Origin: Dyella sp. SG609
Lineage (GTDB): Bacteria > Pseudomonadota > Gammaproteobacteria > Xanthomonadales > Rhodanobacteraceae
Reading direction: 5' to 3'
Assembly (NCBI RefSeq): GCF_012275375.1
Contig: NZ_JAAZQJ010000011.1
Span: 106,929-170,928 of the forward strand
Length of the DNA stretch: 64,000 bases
Below the pieces are notes generated by a model, which had not been told where the DNA came from, did not search any database, and saw nothing but the letters and a program-made list of their open reading frames with translations. Both the position numbers and the translations under genes were made by a program. Shown here piece after piece: positions 20,475-28,366 of the stretch. Positions within the stretch are counted from its first letter, which is position 1. Every line of letters starts with the position of its first letter.

Positions 20475-21361
20475 GCCGGTGTCATTGCCTCGGCGACGTA
20501 ATCCAGAAAGCAGCGGATGCGCGATGCCAATTGCGTATTGCGGTAGTACACCGCGTTGATCGGCTGGCGCACGTCCAGCGTGTCGCGCGCCAGCACCTGC
20601 ACCAGCCGTCCCTCGGCCTGGTCCTGCGCGGTGAGGTAGTCGGCCAGGCAGGCGATGCCGTCGCCGGCCAGCGCGAGCTGGCGCAGCGTTTCGCCGCTGG
20701 AGGCGAGCAGGGTGGGCGCGATGCGCAGGCTGTCGCCCTGGGCGTGTCGCAGCGGCCAGTCGTTCAAGGTTTCGGTAAAGGTGAAGCCCAGCAGGCTGTG
20801 GCGCGACAGATCGCGCACATGGCGCGGCTGGCCGCGCTGCTTCAAATAAGCCGGGCTGGCCAGGATGCGCAGGCGGCTCAGGCCCAGCGGCCGCGCATGC
20901 AGGGTGGAATCGCGCAGCGCGCCGATGCGGATCGCCACGTCGGTGCGCTGTTCCAGCAGGTCGATGATCTGGTCGCTGGTGTTGAGTTCCAGCTCGATCT
21001 CCGGAAAGCGCGCGCGGAAGCCGCCGACCAGCGGCACGATCACGTGCAGCATGAAGGGCGAGGCCGCGTTGACGCGCAGGCGTCCGGCCGGCTTCTGCCG
21101 GCGCGCGGTCATCTCGTCTTCGGCGTCTTCCACCGCGGCCACGATCTGCCGCGCGCGGTCCAGAAAGAAGCGGCCTTCCTCGGTCAGCTCCAGCCGCCGC
21201 GTGGTGCGGCGGAGCAGGGTGGTGTCCAGCTTGCCCTCCAGCCGGCTCAGCGAGCGGCTGATGCCGGAGACGGTCTGGCCCAGCTGCTCGGCCGCGGCGG
21301 TGATGGAGCCGGTGTCCACCACGGTCGCAAAGGTCTGCAACTCGTCCAAGCTGGTCTTCAT
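20471..21361 (-). CDS. LysR-family regulator (YafC-like)
   Basis: The 296-residue protein has an N-terminal winged helix-turn-helix (LDELQTFATVVDTGSITAAA, QTVSGISRSLSRLEGKL) and a C-terminal effector-binding domain (QIIDLLEQRTDVAIRIGAL). It is divergent from an MFS exporter gene followed by dkgB. In E. coli the LysR gene yafC also neighbours dkgB, so the local pairing is conserved. A perfect 9-bp inverted repeat lies in the shared promoter region. AGGAAG precedes the ATG. The TAG stop lies within the GTAG repeat. Confidence 0.92.
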   Translation of the reverse strand: MKTSLDELQTFATVVDTGSITAAAEQLGQTVSGISRSLSRLEGKLDTTLLRRTTRRLELTEEGRFFLDRARQIVAAVEDAEDEMTARRQKPAGRLRVNAASPFMLHVIVPLVGGFRARFPEIELELNTSDQIIDLLEQRTDVAIRIGALRDSTLHARPLGLSRLRILASPAYLKQRGQPRHVRDLSRHSLLGFTFTETLNDWPLRHAQGDSLRIAPTLLASSGETLRQLALAGDGIACLADYLTAQDQAEGRLVQVLARDTLDVRQPINAVYYRNTQLASRIRCFLDYVAEAMTPA

Positions 21362-21378
21362 TATTGCTTCCTGGGCAA

Positions 21379-21416
21379 GACTCTTTCGCTGTTTAGCAGG
21401 TTTTTCTGAAAGAGTC
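21379..21416. promoter_or_regulatory. Candidate operator between LysR and MFS genes
   Basis: GACTCTTTC (21379-21387) and its exact complement GAAAGAGTC (21408-21416) are separated by 20 bases in the 101-base divergent intergenic region. The spacing fits two DNA turns and a regulator dimer or tetramer. The region is also locally T-rich against a GC-rich background. Confidence 0.55.
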
Positions 21417-21462
21417 GCGTGCCGAAACTAGGCGCATCCTTTCAAAGATCCGGAGCGCAACC

Positions 21463-22674
21463 ATGCCGCTTGCCCTGCTGGCGCTGACCATCAGCGCCTT
21501 CGCCATCGGCACGACGGAGTTCGTCATCGTCGGCCTCATCCCCACCATCGCGGGCGACCTCGGCGTCGGCCTGCCGTCCGCCGGGCTGCTGGTCAGCCTG
21601 TACGCGCTGGGCGTCGCGCTCGGCGCGCCGCTGCTTACCGCGCTCACCGGCCGCGTGCCGCGCAAGGCGCTGCTGCTGTCGCTGATGGTGCTGTTCACCA
21701 TCGGCAACCTGCTGGCGTGGCAGGCGCCGGGCTACGAGGCGCTGGTGATCGCGCGCGTGCTCACCGGCCTGGCCCATGGCGTGTTCTTCTCGATCGGCTC
21801 GACCATCGCCACCAGCCTGGTGCCGAAGGAAAAGGCCGCCAGCGCCATCGCCATCATGTTCACCGGCCTGACCGTGGCGCTGGTGACCGGCGTGCCGCTG
21901 GGCACCTTCATCGGCCAGCACCTGGGCTGGCAGTCCACCTTCCTGGCGGTGTCGGCGCTGGGCGTGATCGCCTTTCTCGGCAGCCTGGCCTTCGTGCCGC
22001 GCGATATCCCGCACCAGGCGCCGGCCTCGCTGCTGCAACAGGCCGCCGTGCTGCGCCAGCCGCGGCTGCTGCTGGTGTATGCGATGACCGCGGTGGGCTA
22101 TGGCGGCTCCTTCGTCGCCTTCACCTTTCTCTCGCCGATCCTGCAGAACGTCACCGGTTTCAGCGAAGGCGCGGTGAGCCTGGTGCTGCTGGTCTACGGT
22201 GTGTCGGTGGCGGTGGGCAATCTGTGGGGCGGCAGGCTGGCCGACCGGCGCGGCCCGATCGGCGCGCTGAAAGTGATCTTCCTCGGCCTGGCCGCCGTGC
22301 TCGGCGTGCTCACCTTCACCGCGCACGTGCCGTGGCTGGCGCTGCTCACGGTGCTGGCCTGGGGCGCGGTGGCGTTCGGCAATGTGCCGGGCCTGCAGGT
22401 GTACGTGGTGCAGCAGGCGGAGCGTTATGCGCCGCAGGCGGTGGACGTGGCCTCGGGCCTGAACATCGCCGCGTTCAATCTCGGCATCGCCGGCGGCGCC
22501 TGGGGCGGCGGCTTGATCGTCGCCCACGTCGGCCTCATCCACACCGCGTGGATCGGCGCGCTGGTGGTATTGGGCGCGCTGGCGCTCACCGCCTGGAGCG
22601 GACGCCTGGACCGCCGCGACCCGCAGTTCGCCGCCATCGCAAGCCGCGCTTCGGCCTACGCGGGCGGCCATTGA
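21463..22674 (+). CDS. MFS transporter, AraJ-like exporter
   Basis: The 403-residue protein has twelve hydrophobic segments. It carries the drug/arabinose-exporter motifs [21 protein letters not shown] at the start and [20 protein letters not shown] in helix 4 to 5. The [11 protein letters not shown] loop between helices 8 and 9 is the MFS signature. Likely exports sugars or small toxic compounds by proton antiport; the substrate is unknown. GGAG lies 8 bases before the ATG. dkgB follows 28 bases downstream in the same unit, both probably governed by the divergent LysR. Confidence 0.88.
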   Translation: MPLALLALTISAFAIGTTEFVIVGLIPTIAGDLGVGLPSAGLLVSLYALGVALGAPLLTALTGRVPRKALLLSLMVLFTIGNLLAWQAPGYEALVIARVLTGLAHGVFFSIGSTIATSLVPKEKAASAIAIMFTGLTVALVTGVPLGTFIGQHLGWQSTFLAVSALGVIAFLGSLAFVPRDIPHQAPASLLQQAAVLRQPRLLLVYAMTAVGYGGSFVAFTFLSPILQNVTGFSEGAVSLVLLVYGVSVAVGNLWGGRLADRRGPIGALKVIFLGLAAVLGVLTFTAHVPWLALLTVLAWGAVAFGNVPGLQVYVVQQAERYAPQAVDVASGLNIAAFNLGIAGGAWGGGLIVAHVGLIHTAWIGALVVLGALALTAWSGRLDRRDPQFAAIASRASAYAGGH

Positions 22675-22702
22675 TTTCCTTTCCCTGTTACGGAGTCTCC
22701 CC

Positions 22703-23506
22703 ATGAGCATCCCCGCCTTTGGCCTCGGCACGTTCCGCCTCAAGGGCCAGACCGTCATCGACTCGGTGCGCGACGCGCTCGATGTCGGCTACCGCGCCAT
22801 CGACACCGCGCAGATCTACGACAACGAGGCCGATATCGGCCAGGCGCTGGCCGACAGCCGGCTGCCGCGCAGCGAGCTGTTCATCACCACCAAGATCTGG
22901 ACCGATAACCTCGCGCCCGGGCGCCTGATCCCCAGCCTGCGCGAAAGCCTGCAGCGCCTGCGCACGGATCACGTCGAGCTCACCCTGATCCACTGGCCTT
23001 CGCCCAAGGGTGCGGTGCCGTTGAACGAATCGCTGGATGCGCTGCGCGAAGCGCAGGCGGCGGGGCTGACGAAGCAGTTCGGCGTGTCCAACTTCACCGT
23101 CGACCTGCTGCGCCAGAGCATCGATCTGGCTGGCGCCGCGAACATCGCCACCAATCAGGTGGAAATCCATCCTTATCTGCAGAACCGCAAGCTGGCGGAA
23201 TTCGCCAAGGCGCAGGGTGTCCATCTCACGTCGTACATGACGCTGGCCTACGGCAAGGTGCTGCAGGATCCGGTGATCGTGGATATCGCCAGGCGCCATG
23301 GCGCCACGCCGGCGCAGGTGGCCTTGGCCTGGGCGCTGCGGCTGGGATATTCGGTGATTCCGTCGTCGACCAAGCGGGCGAACCTCGCCAGTAATCTCGA
23401 AGCGGAAAAGCTGAAGCTGGACGATGAGGATATGGCGCGCATTGCGACGCTGGATCGCGGTGAGCGTCTTGCCAATCCTGCCAGTTTGGCGCCAGCCTGG
23501 GATTGA
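22703..23506 (+). CDS. dkgB: Aldo/keto reductase, 2,5-diketo-D-gluconate reductase B type
   Basis: The 267-residue TIM-barrel enzyme reduces aldehydes and ketones with NADPH; E. coli DkgB acts on methylglyoxal and diketogluconate. The catalytic tetrad is visible: Asp in [11 protein letters not shown], Tyr in the same segment, Lys in ITTKIW and His in LIHWPSP. The NADPH site is [18 protein letters not shown] precedes the ATG. A large multi-hairpin repeat follows the stop by 11 bases. Confidence 0.92.
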   Translation: MSIPAFGLGTFRLKGQTVIDSVRDALDVGYRAIDTAQIYDNEADIGQALADSRLPRSELFITTKIWTDNLAPGRLIPSLRESLQRLRTDHVELTLIHWPSPKGAVPLNESLDALREAQAAGLTKQFGVSNFTVDLLRQSIDLAGAANIATNQVEIHPYLQNRKLAEFAKAQGVHLTSYMTLAYGKVLQDPVIVDIARRHGATPAQVALAWALRLGYSVIPSSTKRANLASNLEAEKLKLDDEDMARIATLDRGERLANPASLAPAWD

Positions 23507-23517
23507 AGCGAGCTTGA

Positions 23518-23649
23518 GCCCCTCTCCCATCGGGAGAGGGGTTGGGGTGAGGGTATGGGCGGAGCGCAAGAATGATGTGCATCGCTCCGGCCGAACCCTC
23601 ATCCGGCTGCCGCCACCTTCTCCCGAAGGGAGAAGGGTTCAAGCTTGAG
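23518..23649. repeat. Multi-hairpin intergenic repeat (copy A)
   Basis: A 130-base unit with outer hairpins CCCCTCTCCC / GGGAGAGGGG and CCTTCTCCC / GGGAGAAGG flanking a GC-rich middle (CCGAACCCTCATCCGGCTGC). A second copy at 30358-30481 keeps the same order, with about 80 % identity by eye. Both end near (T)CTTGAGG or GCTTGAGG. It fills the gap between dkgB and the convergent SDR gene. Confidence 0.9.
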
Positions 23650-23662
23650 GAACTGAGTCCAG

Positions 23663-24565
23663 TTACTGCACCACCACCCGCGGCGACAGCAGCGCTTCCT
23701 GCCCGATCCTCCGCAGAAAATCCACGCGGATCCGATCCGCCACCGCCGCCACCACGGCCGCGCCGTCATCCGCCGGATCCACATGCACGCGGAACGGACG
23801 CTTGCCGAACGGCAGGTTGACGATGTCGACCATCGCATCCGCCACCGTAGCCACATCCGCATCCGCCGGTTCGCACGCGGCCAGGCCATGCAGGATTTCC
23901 TCTTCGAAACCCTTGTACGGACCTTCCGTGTATTGCGCCGCGCGCGCCTTGTCCGCCGGCGTGCCGGAATGCGCGAAGTGGTTGGTGCCCTTGGTGAACG
24001 CGCCCGGCACCATGATCGAGGTCTCGATGCCCCAGCGCGCCAGTTCGCCCGCATAGCTCACCGCTACCGAATCCATCGCCGCCTTGGCGGCGAAGTAGGG
24101 CGCGAGATACGGCGGCGTGCCGCCGCGCGTGCTGCTGCTGGACACCCACAGCAGCAAGCCCCGGCCCTGCCTGCGCAGCTGCGGCAGCGCGGCGCGGTTG
24201 ACCCGCTGCGTGCCCAGCACGTTCACGTCGTAGAGCTGGGCGAACTGTTCCGGCGTAAAGGCTTCGGCGGGGCCGAACACCATATGGCCGGCGTTGTGCA
24301 CCACCACGTCGAGGCGGCCGTGCGCGGTCACGATGTGCGCGATGGCGGCGTCGGCGGAGTCCTGCGACTGCACGTCCAGCTCGACCGTGCGCAAGTCCAC
24401 GCCATGCTCTTTCGCATAAGTCTTTACGGCTTCCACCTGCGCTGCATTGCGCCCTTGCGTATCGCGCATGCTGGCGTAGACGGTATGGCCGGCGCGGGCC
24501 ATGGCGCGGGCGGCGAGGGCGCCGAAACCGCTGGAGGCGCCGGTGATCAGGATGATCTGCTGCAT
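23663..24565 (-). CDS. SDR-family oxidoreductase
   Basis: A classical short-chain dehydrogenase of 300 residues. The nucleotide-binding motif is TGASSGFGALAARA, followed by HNAGHMVFGPAEA and the catalytic Tyr-x3-Lys in YFAAKAAMD with Ser in the VSSSSTRG stretch. The C-terminal extension (EEEILHGLAACEPADADVA on) resembles the longer SDRs acting on bulky substrates. GAGGA lies 8 bases before the ATG. It is the second gene of a two-SDR unit divergent from a LysR regulator. Substrate unknown. Confidence 0.9.
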   Translation of the reverse strand: MQQIILITGASSGFGALAARAMARAGHTVYASMRDTQGRNAAQVEAVKTYAKEHGVDLRTVELDVQSQDSADAAIAHIVTAHGRLDVVVHNAGHMVFGPAEAFTPEQFAQLYDVNVLGTQRVNRAALPQLRRQGRGLLLWVSSSSTRGGTPPYLAPYFAAKAAMDSVAVSYAGELARWGIETSIMVPGAFTKGTNHFAHSGTPADKARAAQYTEGPYKGFEEEILHGLAACEPADADVATVADAMVDIVNLPFGKRPFRVHVDPADDGAAVVAAVADRIRVDFLRRIGQEALLSPRVVVQ

Positions 24566-24597
24566 GGGGTTTGTCCTCGAATCGGGCTGTGGGGGTT

Positions 24598-25335
24598 TCA
24601 GACCATGCCGCCATTCACGCGCAGCACCTGCGCGTTGACCCAGGCGCCATCGGGGCCGGCCAGGAAGGCCACGGCGCGGGCGATGTCGTCCGGCGTGCCC
24701 AGGCGCTCCATCGGCGCGAGGTTGGCGATCTGGGCGATCTGCTGTTCGCTCTTGCCCTGGTAGAACAGCTCGGTGCCGACCGGGCCCGGGGCGATGGCAT
24801 TCACCGCGACGTTGCGGCCGCGCAGCTCGTTGGCCAGCACGTGCACCAGCCCTTCCACGCCCGCCTTGGAGGCGATGTAGGGGCCGTAGGTGGGGAAGGC
24901 CTTGCCGATCACGCTGGTGGACAGCGCAATGATCCGGCCGCCCGGCGGCACCCGTTGCGCCGCCTCGCCCAGCACCACGAAGGCGCCGCGCAGGTTGGTG
25001 CGGATCAGGCGGTCGAACTGCGCCAGGTCGCCGCCGGCGATCGGCAAGTTGCTCATGATGCCGGCGCTGTGCACCACCACGTCGACCGCGCCGGTGAGCT
25101 GGGCGGCGGCGTCGAAGACGCGGCGCATGTCTTCCGGCTCGGCCACGTCGCCCTGCATGGCGGCGGCGCGGCCGCCGGCCTGTTCGATCTCCTTCACCAC
25201 CTTGCCGGCGGTGGCCGGGTTGCCGGCGAAATGCACGGCGACGGCAAAGCCGTCCGCGGCGAGGCGCAAGGCGATCGCGCGGCCGATGCCGCCCGAGGCG
25301 CCGGTGACCAGGGCTGTCTTCTGCTGCTGACTCAT
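24598..25335 (-). CDS. SDR-family oxidoreductase
   Basis: The 245-residue protein has TGASGGIGRAIALRLAADGF for NAD(P) binding, HSAGIMSNLPIAGG, and the catalytic Ser (ALSTSVIGK) and YIASKAG. The FLAGPDGAWVNAQVLRVNGG end is typical of ketoacyl-reductase-like SDRs. It is the first gene of a unit whose second gene follows by 32 bases. A GGAGA ribosome binding site precedes the ATG. Likely regulated by the divergent LysR. Confidence 0.9.
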   Translation of the reverse strand: MSQQQKTALVTGASGGIGRAIALRLAADGFAVAVHFAGNPATAGKVVKEIEQAGGRAAAMQGDVAEPEDMRRVFDAAAQLTGAVDVVVHSAGIMSNLPIAGGDLAQFDRLIRTNLRGAFVVLGEAAQRVPPGGRIIALSTSVIGKAFPTYGPYIASKAGVEGLVHVLANELRGRNVAVNAIAPGPVGTELFYQGKSEQQIAQIANLAPMERLGTPDDIARAVAFLAGPDGAWVNAQVLRVNGGMV

Positions 25336-25405
25336 GGGGATGCTCTCCGAGGGTGATGGGTGGCCCGGGACCGGGCCTTGGGTTGGTGTGGGAGCATTCT
25401 TTTGT

Positions 25406-25462
25406 TTTATCTGGAGCGGATAAATCGCCTGAAACTGGCATATCTATTCATCTCTATTGAAT
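25406..25462. promoter_or_regulatory. Pair of candidate LysR operator half-sites
   Basis: The divergent region holds two AT-rich perfect dyads: TTTATC-N7-GATAAA (25406-25424) and ATTCA-N7-TGAAT (25446-25462). Each contains a T-N11-A core, the LysR binding motif. Centre-to-centre distance is 39 bases, close to four helical turns, as expected for recognition and activation sites of a LysR tetramer. Confidence 0.6.
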
Positions 25463-25472
25463 AATCGGCCCC

Positions 25473-26381
25473 ATGGACCGCCTGGACGCCATGCGCCTGT
25501 TCACCCGCATCGTCGAGCTCGGCAGCTTTTCCCGCGCCGCCGACGAGCGCGGCCTGCCGCGCGCCACGGCCACCTACGCCATCAAGGACATGGAAGCCCG
25601 CCTCGGCACCCGCCTGCTGGAACGCACCACCCGCCAGGTGCGCCCCACCCTGGACGGGCAGGCCTATTACGAGCGCTGCGTGCACCTGCTGGCGGAACTG
25701 GAAGACGCCGAAGCCGCGCTGGGCCACACCGCCGCCAACCCGCGCGGCACCCTGCGGCTGGACCTGCACGGCGCGCACGCCACGCATATCGTGCTGCCGC
25801 GGATCAACGAATTCCGCCAGCGCTATCCGCACGTGGAGCTGAAGATCAGCAGCGGCGACCGCCTGGTCGACCTGGTGCGCGAAGGCATCGACTGCGTGAT
25901 CCGCGCCGGCACGCCGAAGGATTCCAGCCTGGTCGCGCGGCGGCTGGCGGTGATGCCGGAAGCGATCTGCGCGAGCCCGGACTATCTGGCGCGGCATGGC
26001 GTGCCGGCAAATCCGGAAGACCTGCTGCGCCATCAGGCCGTGGGTTTCTTCGCCAGCGGGCGTGAGCACACGTATCCGTTCGAGCTGCTGGTGGACGGGC
26101 AACTGCGCGAGTACGAGCTGGCCGGGTGGCTGTCGGTCAACGATGCTTCGAGCTATCTGGTCGCCGCACAGCAAGGCTGCGGCCTGATCCAGCTGCCGCG
26201 CTATCGCGTGCAGGAGCACCTGGATGACGGCAGCCTGGTCGAGGTGCTTTCCGGCTGGCGCTCGCCCGGCTTGCCGGTGTCGGCGATGTATCCGTACCAC
26301 CGCCAGCTGTCGCCGCGCGTGCGCGTGTTCGTCGATTGGGCGGCGACGCTGTATCGCGAGAAGTTCGGGGAGATGGGCTGA
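25473..26381 (+). CDS. LysR-family transcriptional regulator
   Basis: The 302-residue protein has an N-terminal helix-turn-helix (MRLFTRIVELGSFSRAADER, ATATYAIKDMEARLGTRLLER) and the effector domain (DLVREGIDCVIRAGTPKDSS). It is of the type that commonly controls adjacent SDR genes in Proteobacteria. It is divergent from the two-SDR unit. The stop TGA shares its A with the ATG of the downstream methyltransferase gene, indicating translational coupling. No Shine-Dalgarno is seen before its own ATG. Confidence 0.92.
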   Translation: MDRLDAMRLFTRIVELGSFSRAADERGLPRATATYAIKDMEARLGTRLLERTTRQVRPTLDGQAYYERCVHLLAELEDAEAALGHTAANPRGTLRLDLHGAHATHIVLPRINEFRQRYPHVELKISSGDRLVDLVREGIDCVIRAGTPKDSSLVARRLAVMPEAICASPDYLARHGVPANPEDLLRHQAVGFFASGREHTYPFELLVDGQLREYELAGWLSVNDASSYLVAAQQGCGLIQLPRYRVQEHLDDGSLVEVLSGWRSPGLPVSAMYPYHRQLSPRVRVFVDWAATLYREKFGEMG

Positions 26382-27205
26382 TGCCGGCGGGGCTGCGGGA
26401 GTGGATCGCATACGCCGAAGGCGAAGTTTCCTTGCGCGAGCCGATGCGTTTGCGCGAACGGCTCGACGTGCTGGATCGCCTGGAGCTGCATGCGGAAAGC
26501 AGCGGCGACGCGGAACTGCTCATGCGCGCCGAGGCGTTGCGCGCAAACTTCGAAGAGATCAACCGCGGCCTCTATGCCGCGCTTCGCCAGGACATCCGCG
26601 ACGGAAAGAACGCGCTGGCGCCGTGGATCGATGCGCTGGAAGTCGCGCCCGAGGGCGATGGCTACGACGATCGTGACGATCTGGTCAGCGGCGTGCTGGG
26701 GCTCGACGAGCCGGACGACGTCGCGCCATTGCCGCCGGAAATGGTGTTCTACCAACCCACGCCGGCGCGGCATATCTTCGAACTGATTCGCCGCGCGGGG
26801 CTGAGCGAGCACGAGGTGGTGATGGACCTGGGTTCCGGCCTGGGCATCGTACCCATGCTGGTCGCCATGACCACCGCGGCACGCGCTATCGGCGTCGAGC
26901 GCGAGCAAGCGTACGTGGATGCGGCGCAGCGGTGTGCGCAGAGCCTCGGTGTTGGACGTGTTGCGTTCGAGTGCGGCGATGCGCGCGAAGCGGATTTCTC
27001 GAAAGCGACGCTGTTCTATCTGTACACGCCGTTTACTGGCGAGGTGATGCGTAGCGTGCTGGGTGCGATCAGGCGTGAAGCGGCGCACCGCCCCGTGCGC
27101 GTCGCGAGCTTTGGTCCATGCACCAAGGTGATTGCAGCCGAATCGTGGCTGCGCGCGGACGGCAAGGTCAGCACCGAAAGCCTCGCACTGTTCCAGTCGG
27201 CCTGA
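26381..27205 (+). CDS. Class I SAM-dependent methyltransferase-like protein
   Basis: The 274-residue protein has an unrecognised helical N-terminal half (residues 1-125, with YAALRQDIRDGKNALAPWID) and a C-terminal Rossmann domain. Its SAM motif is VVMDLGSGLGIVPMLVAM, followed by the acidic loop GVEREQAYVDAAQ. The later FYLYTPFTGEVM matches motif IV, so catalytic activity is plausible. The substrate is unknown. The ATG overlaps the LysR stop by one base (TGATG). Confidence 0.8.
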   Translation: MPAGLREWIAYAEGEVSLREPMRLRERLDVLDRLELHAESSGDAELLMRAEALRANFEEINRGLYAALRQDIRDGKNALAPWIDALEVAPEGDGYDDRDDLVSGVLGLDEPDDVAPLPPEMVFYQPTPARHIFELIRRAGLSEHEVVMDLGSGLGIVPMLVAMTTAARAIGVEREQAYVDAAQRCAQSLGVGRVAFECGDAREADFSKATLFYLYTPFTGEVMRSVLGAIRREAAHRPVRVASFGPCTKVIAAESWLRADGKVSTESLALFQSA

Positions 27206-27216
27206 GCACCACCACG

Positions 27217-27352
27217 CCGTCATTCCGGCGCAGGCCGGAATCCAGTGGCGTCACAGCTCGGTTGTCGCGAAATCGCGGAAGGTTCTGACCCAGCGGCGGC
27301 GCGATAACCGAACGCCGCCGCTACTGGATTCCGGCCTGCGCCGGAATGACGG
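27217..27352. repeat. Element with perfect 30-bp inverted ends (CGTCATTCCGGC family, copies 2 and 3)
   Basis: Two copies of the dispersed palindrome face each other at 27217-27246 and 27323-27352; they are exact reverse complements over 30 bases. The 76-base centre contains a further GCGGCGGCG / CGCCGCCGC dyad. The 136-base unit has the look of a small non-autonomous (MITE-like) element. It lies between the methyltransferase and the next gene. Confidence 0.88.
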
Positions 27353-27466
27353 TGTAGGAAGTGCCGCGGCACCGCCCGGCCGTTGCCTATGTGCCAGAAG
27401 TACCAAGGCAGGCGGCAGCGTCAGCGCATACCATCCTCGCACTCCAGGGAACTCACGGTACTTGCC

Positions 27467-28363
27467 ATGAAGCGTCCGCTGTCCGCCTTGCTCGCCATGC
27501 TGATACCGGTCTGCGCCGCGGCAAAAGAAGCACCATCGACGGTGCACCCATGGACTCCCGCCGGCGTCTCCAGCGACCTGTTCGAATCCCACCCCGCCTT
27601 CGACCCGCGCACCGGCGATCTCTACTTCGTGCGCAGTTCCAAGGAATTCAAAGGCTGGCGCATCCTCACCTCGCATTGCGATGGCAGGCAATGGTCGACG
27701 CCGGTGGATGCGCCGTTCGCGGCGCCGGGTGCGGAAGCCGATCCTTGGTTTACGCCGGATGGGCGCAGCATTTACTTCATCTCGACCCGCGCCACCGGAC
27801 GCCAGAACAGCAAGGACCTGGATATCTGGCGCGCCGACCGCAACGCCGACGGCAGCTGGCAGAAGCCGGTGCGTTTGCCGGAACCGGTGAATTCCGGCGA
27901 GGCCGAGTGGTTCCCGCGCATGGCGCCGGATGGCTGGCTCTATTTCGGTTCGAACCGCGCCGGCGGACTGGGCAAGAACGATATCTGGCGCGCGAAGGAA
28001 ACCAGCCCCGGCCAGTGGACGGTGGAGAACGCCGGCCCCGCCATCAACACCGCGGGCGACGAATACGAGCCGCTGCCGTCGCCGGACGGCAAGCGCCTGA
28101 TCGTGATGGCCGACGGCGGCTTGTACCAGTCGCACTGGGATGGCCACCGGTGGACGAAGAAGGAAAAGCTCGGCCCCGAGGTGAACGTCAACGGCAGCGA
28201 GATCGGCGCGGCGTTCTCGCCCAGCGGCAAGTCGCTGCTGTTCGCGCGCGACACGGGCGAGCCGGAGTCGGGCGAGTTCTTCGTGTGGCAGCCGCAGGGG
28301 GCAGAAGCCTGGCCGCCGATGTGCGGCCAGGCGAAGACTTCCGGCGCGGCGCGCCGGAAGTAA
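27467..28363 (+). CDS. Secreted TolB-like beta-propeller (PD40) protein
   Basis: The 298-residue protein starts with a signal peptide (MKRPLSALLAMLIPVCAAAK). It then carries four to five PD40-like repeats such as HPAFDPRTGDLYFVRSS, DPWFTPDGRSIYFISTR, FPRMAPDGWLYFGSNRAGG and EPLPSPDGKRLIVMA. These build a beta-propeller, used for protein binding as in TolB; no enzymatic site is visible. A GGAACTCACGG stretch precedes the ATG at some distance, so the start rests on the signal peptide. It converges on the ClC gene with 3 bases between them. Confidence 0.85.
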   Translation: MKRPLSALLAMLIPVCAAAKEAPSTVHPWTPAGVSSDLFESHPAFDPRTGDLYFVRSSKEFKGWRILTSHCDGRQWSTPVDAPFAAPGAEADPWFTPDGRSIYFISTRATGRQNSKDLDIWRADRNADGSWQKPVRLPEPVNSGEAEWFPRMAPDGWLYFGSNRAGGLGKNDIWRAKETSPGQWTVENAGPAINTAGDEYEPLPSPDGKRLIVMADGGLYQSHWDGHRWTKKEKLGPEVNVNGSEIGAAFSPSGKSLLFARDTGEPESGEFFVWQPQGAEAWPPMCGQAKTSGAARRK

Positions 28364-28366
28364 GCC

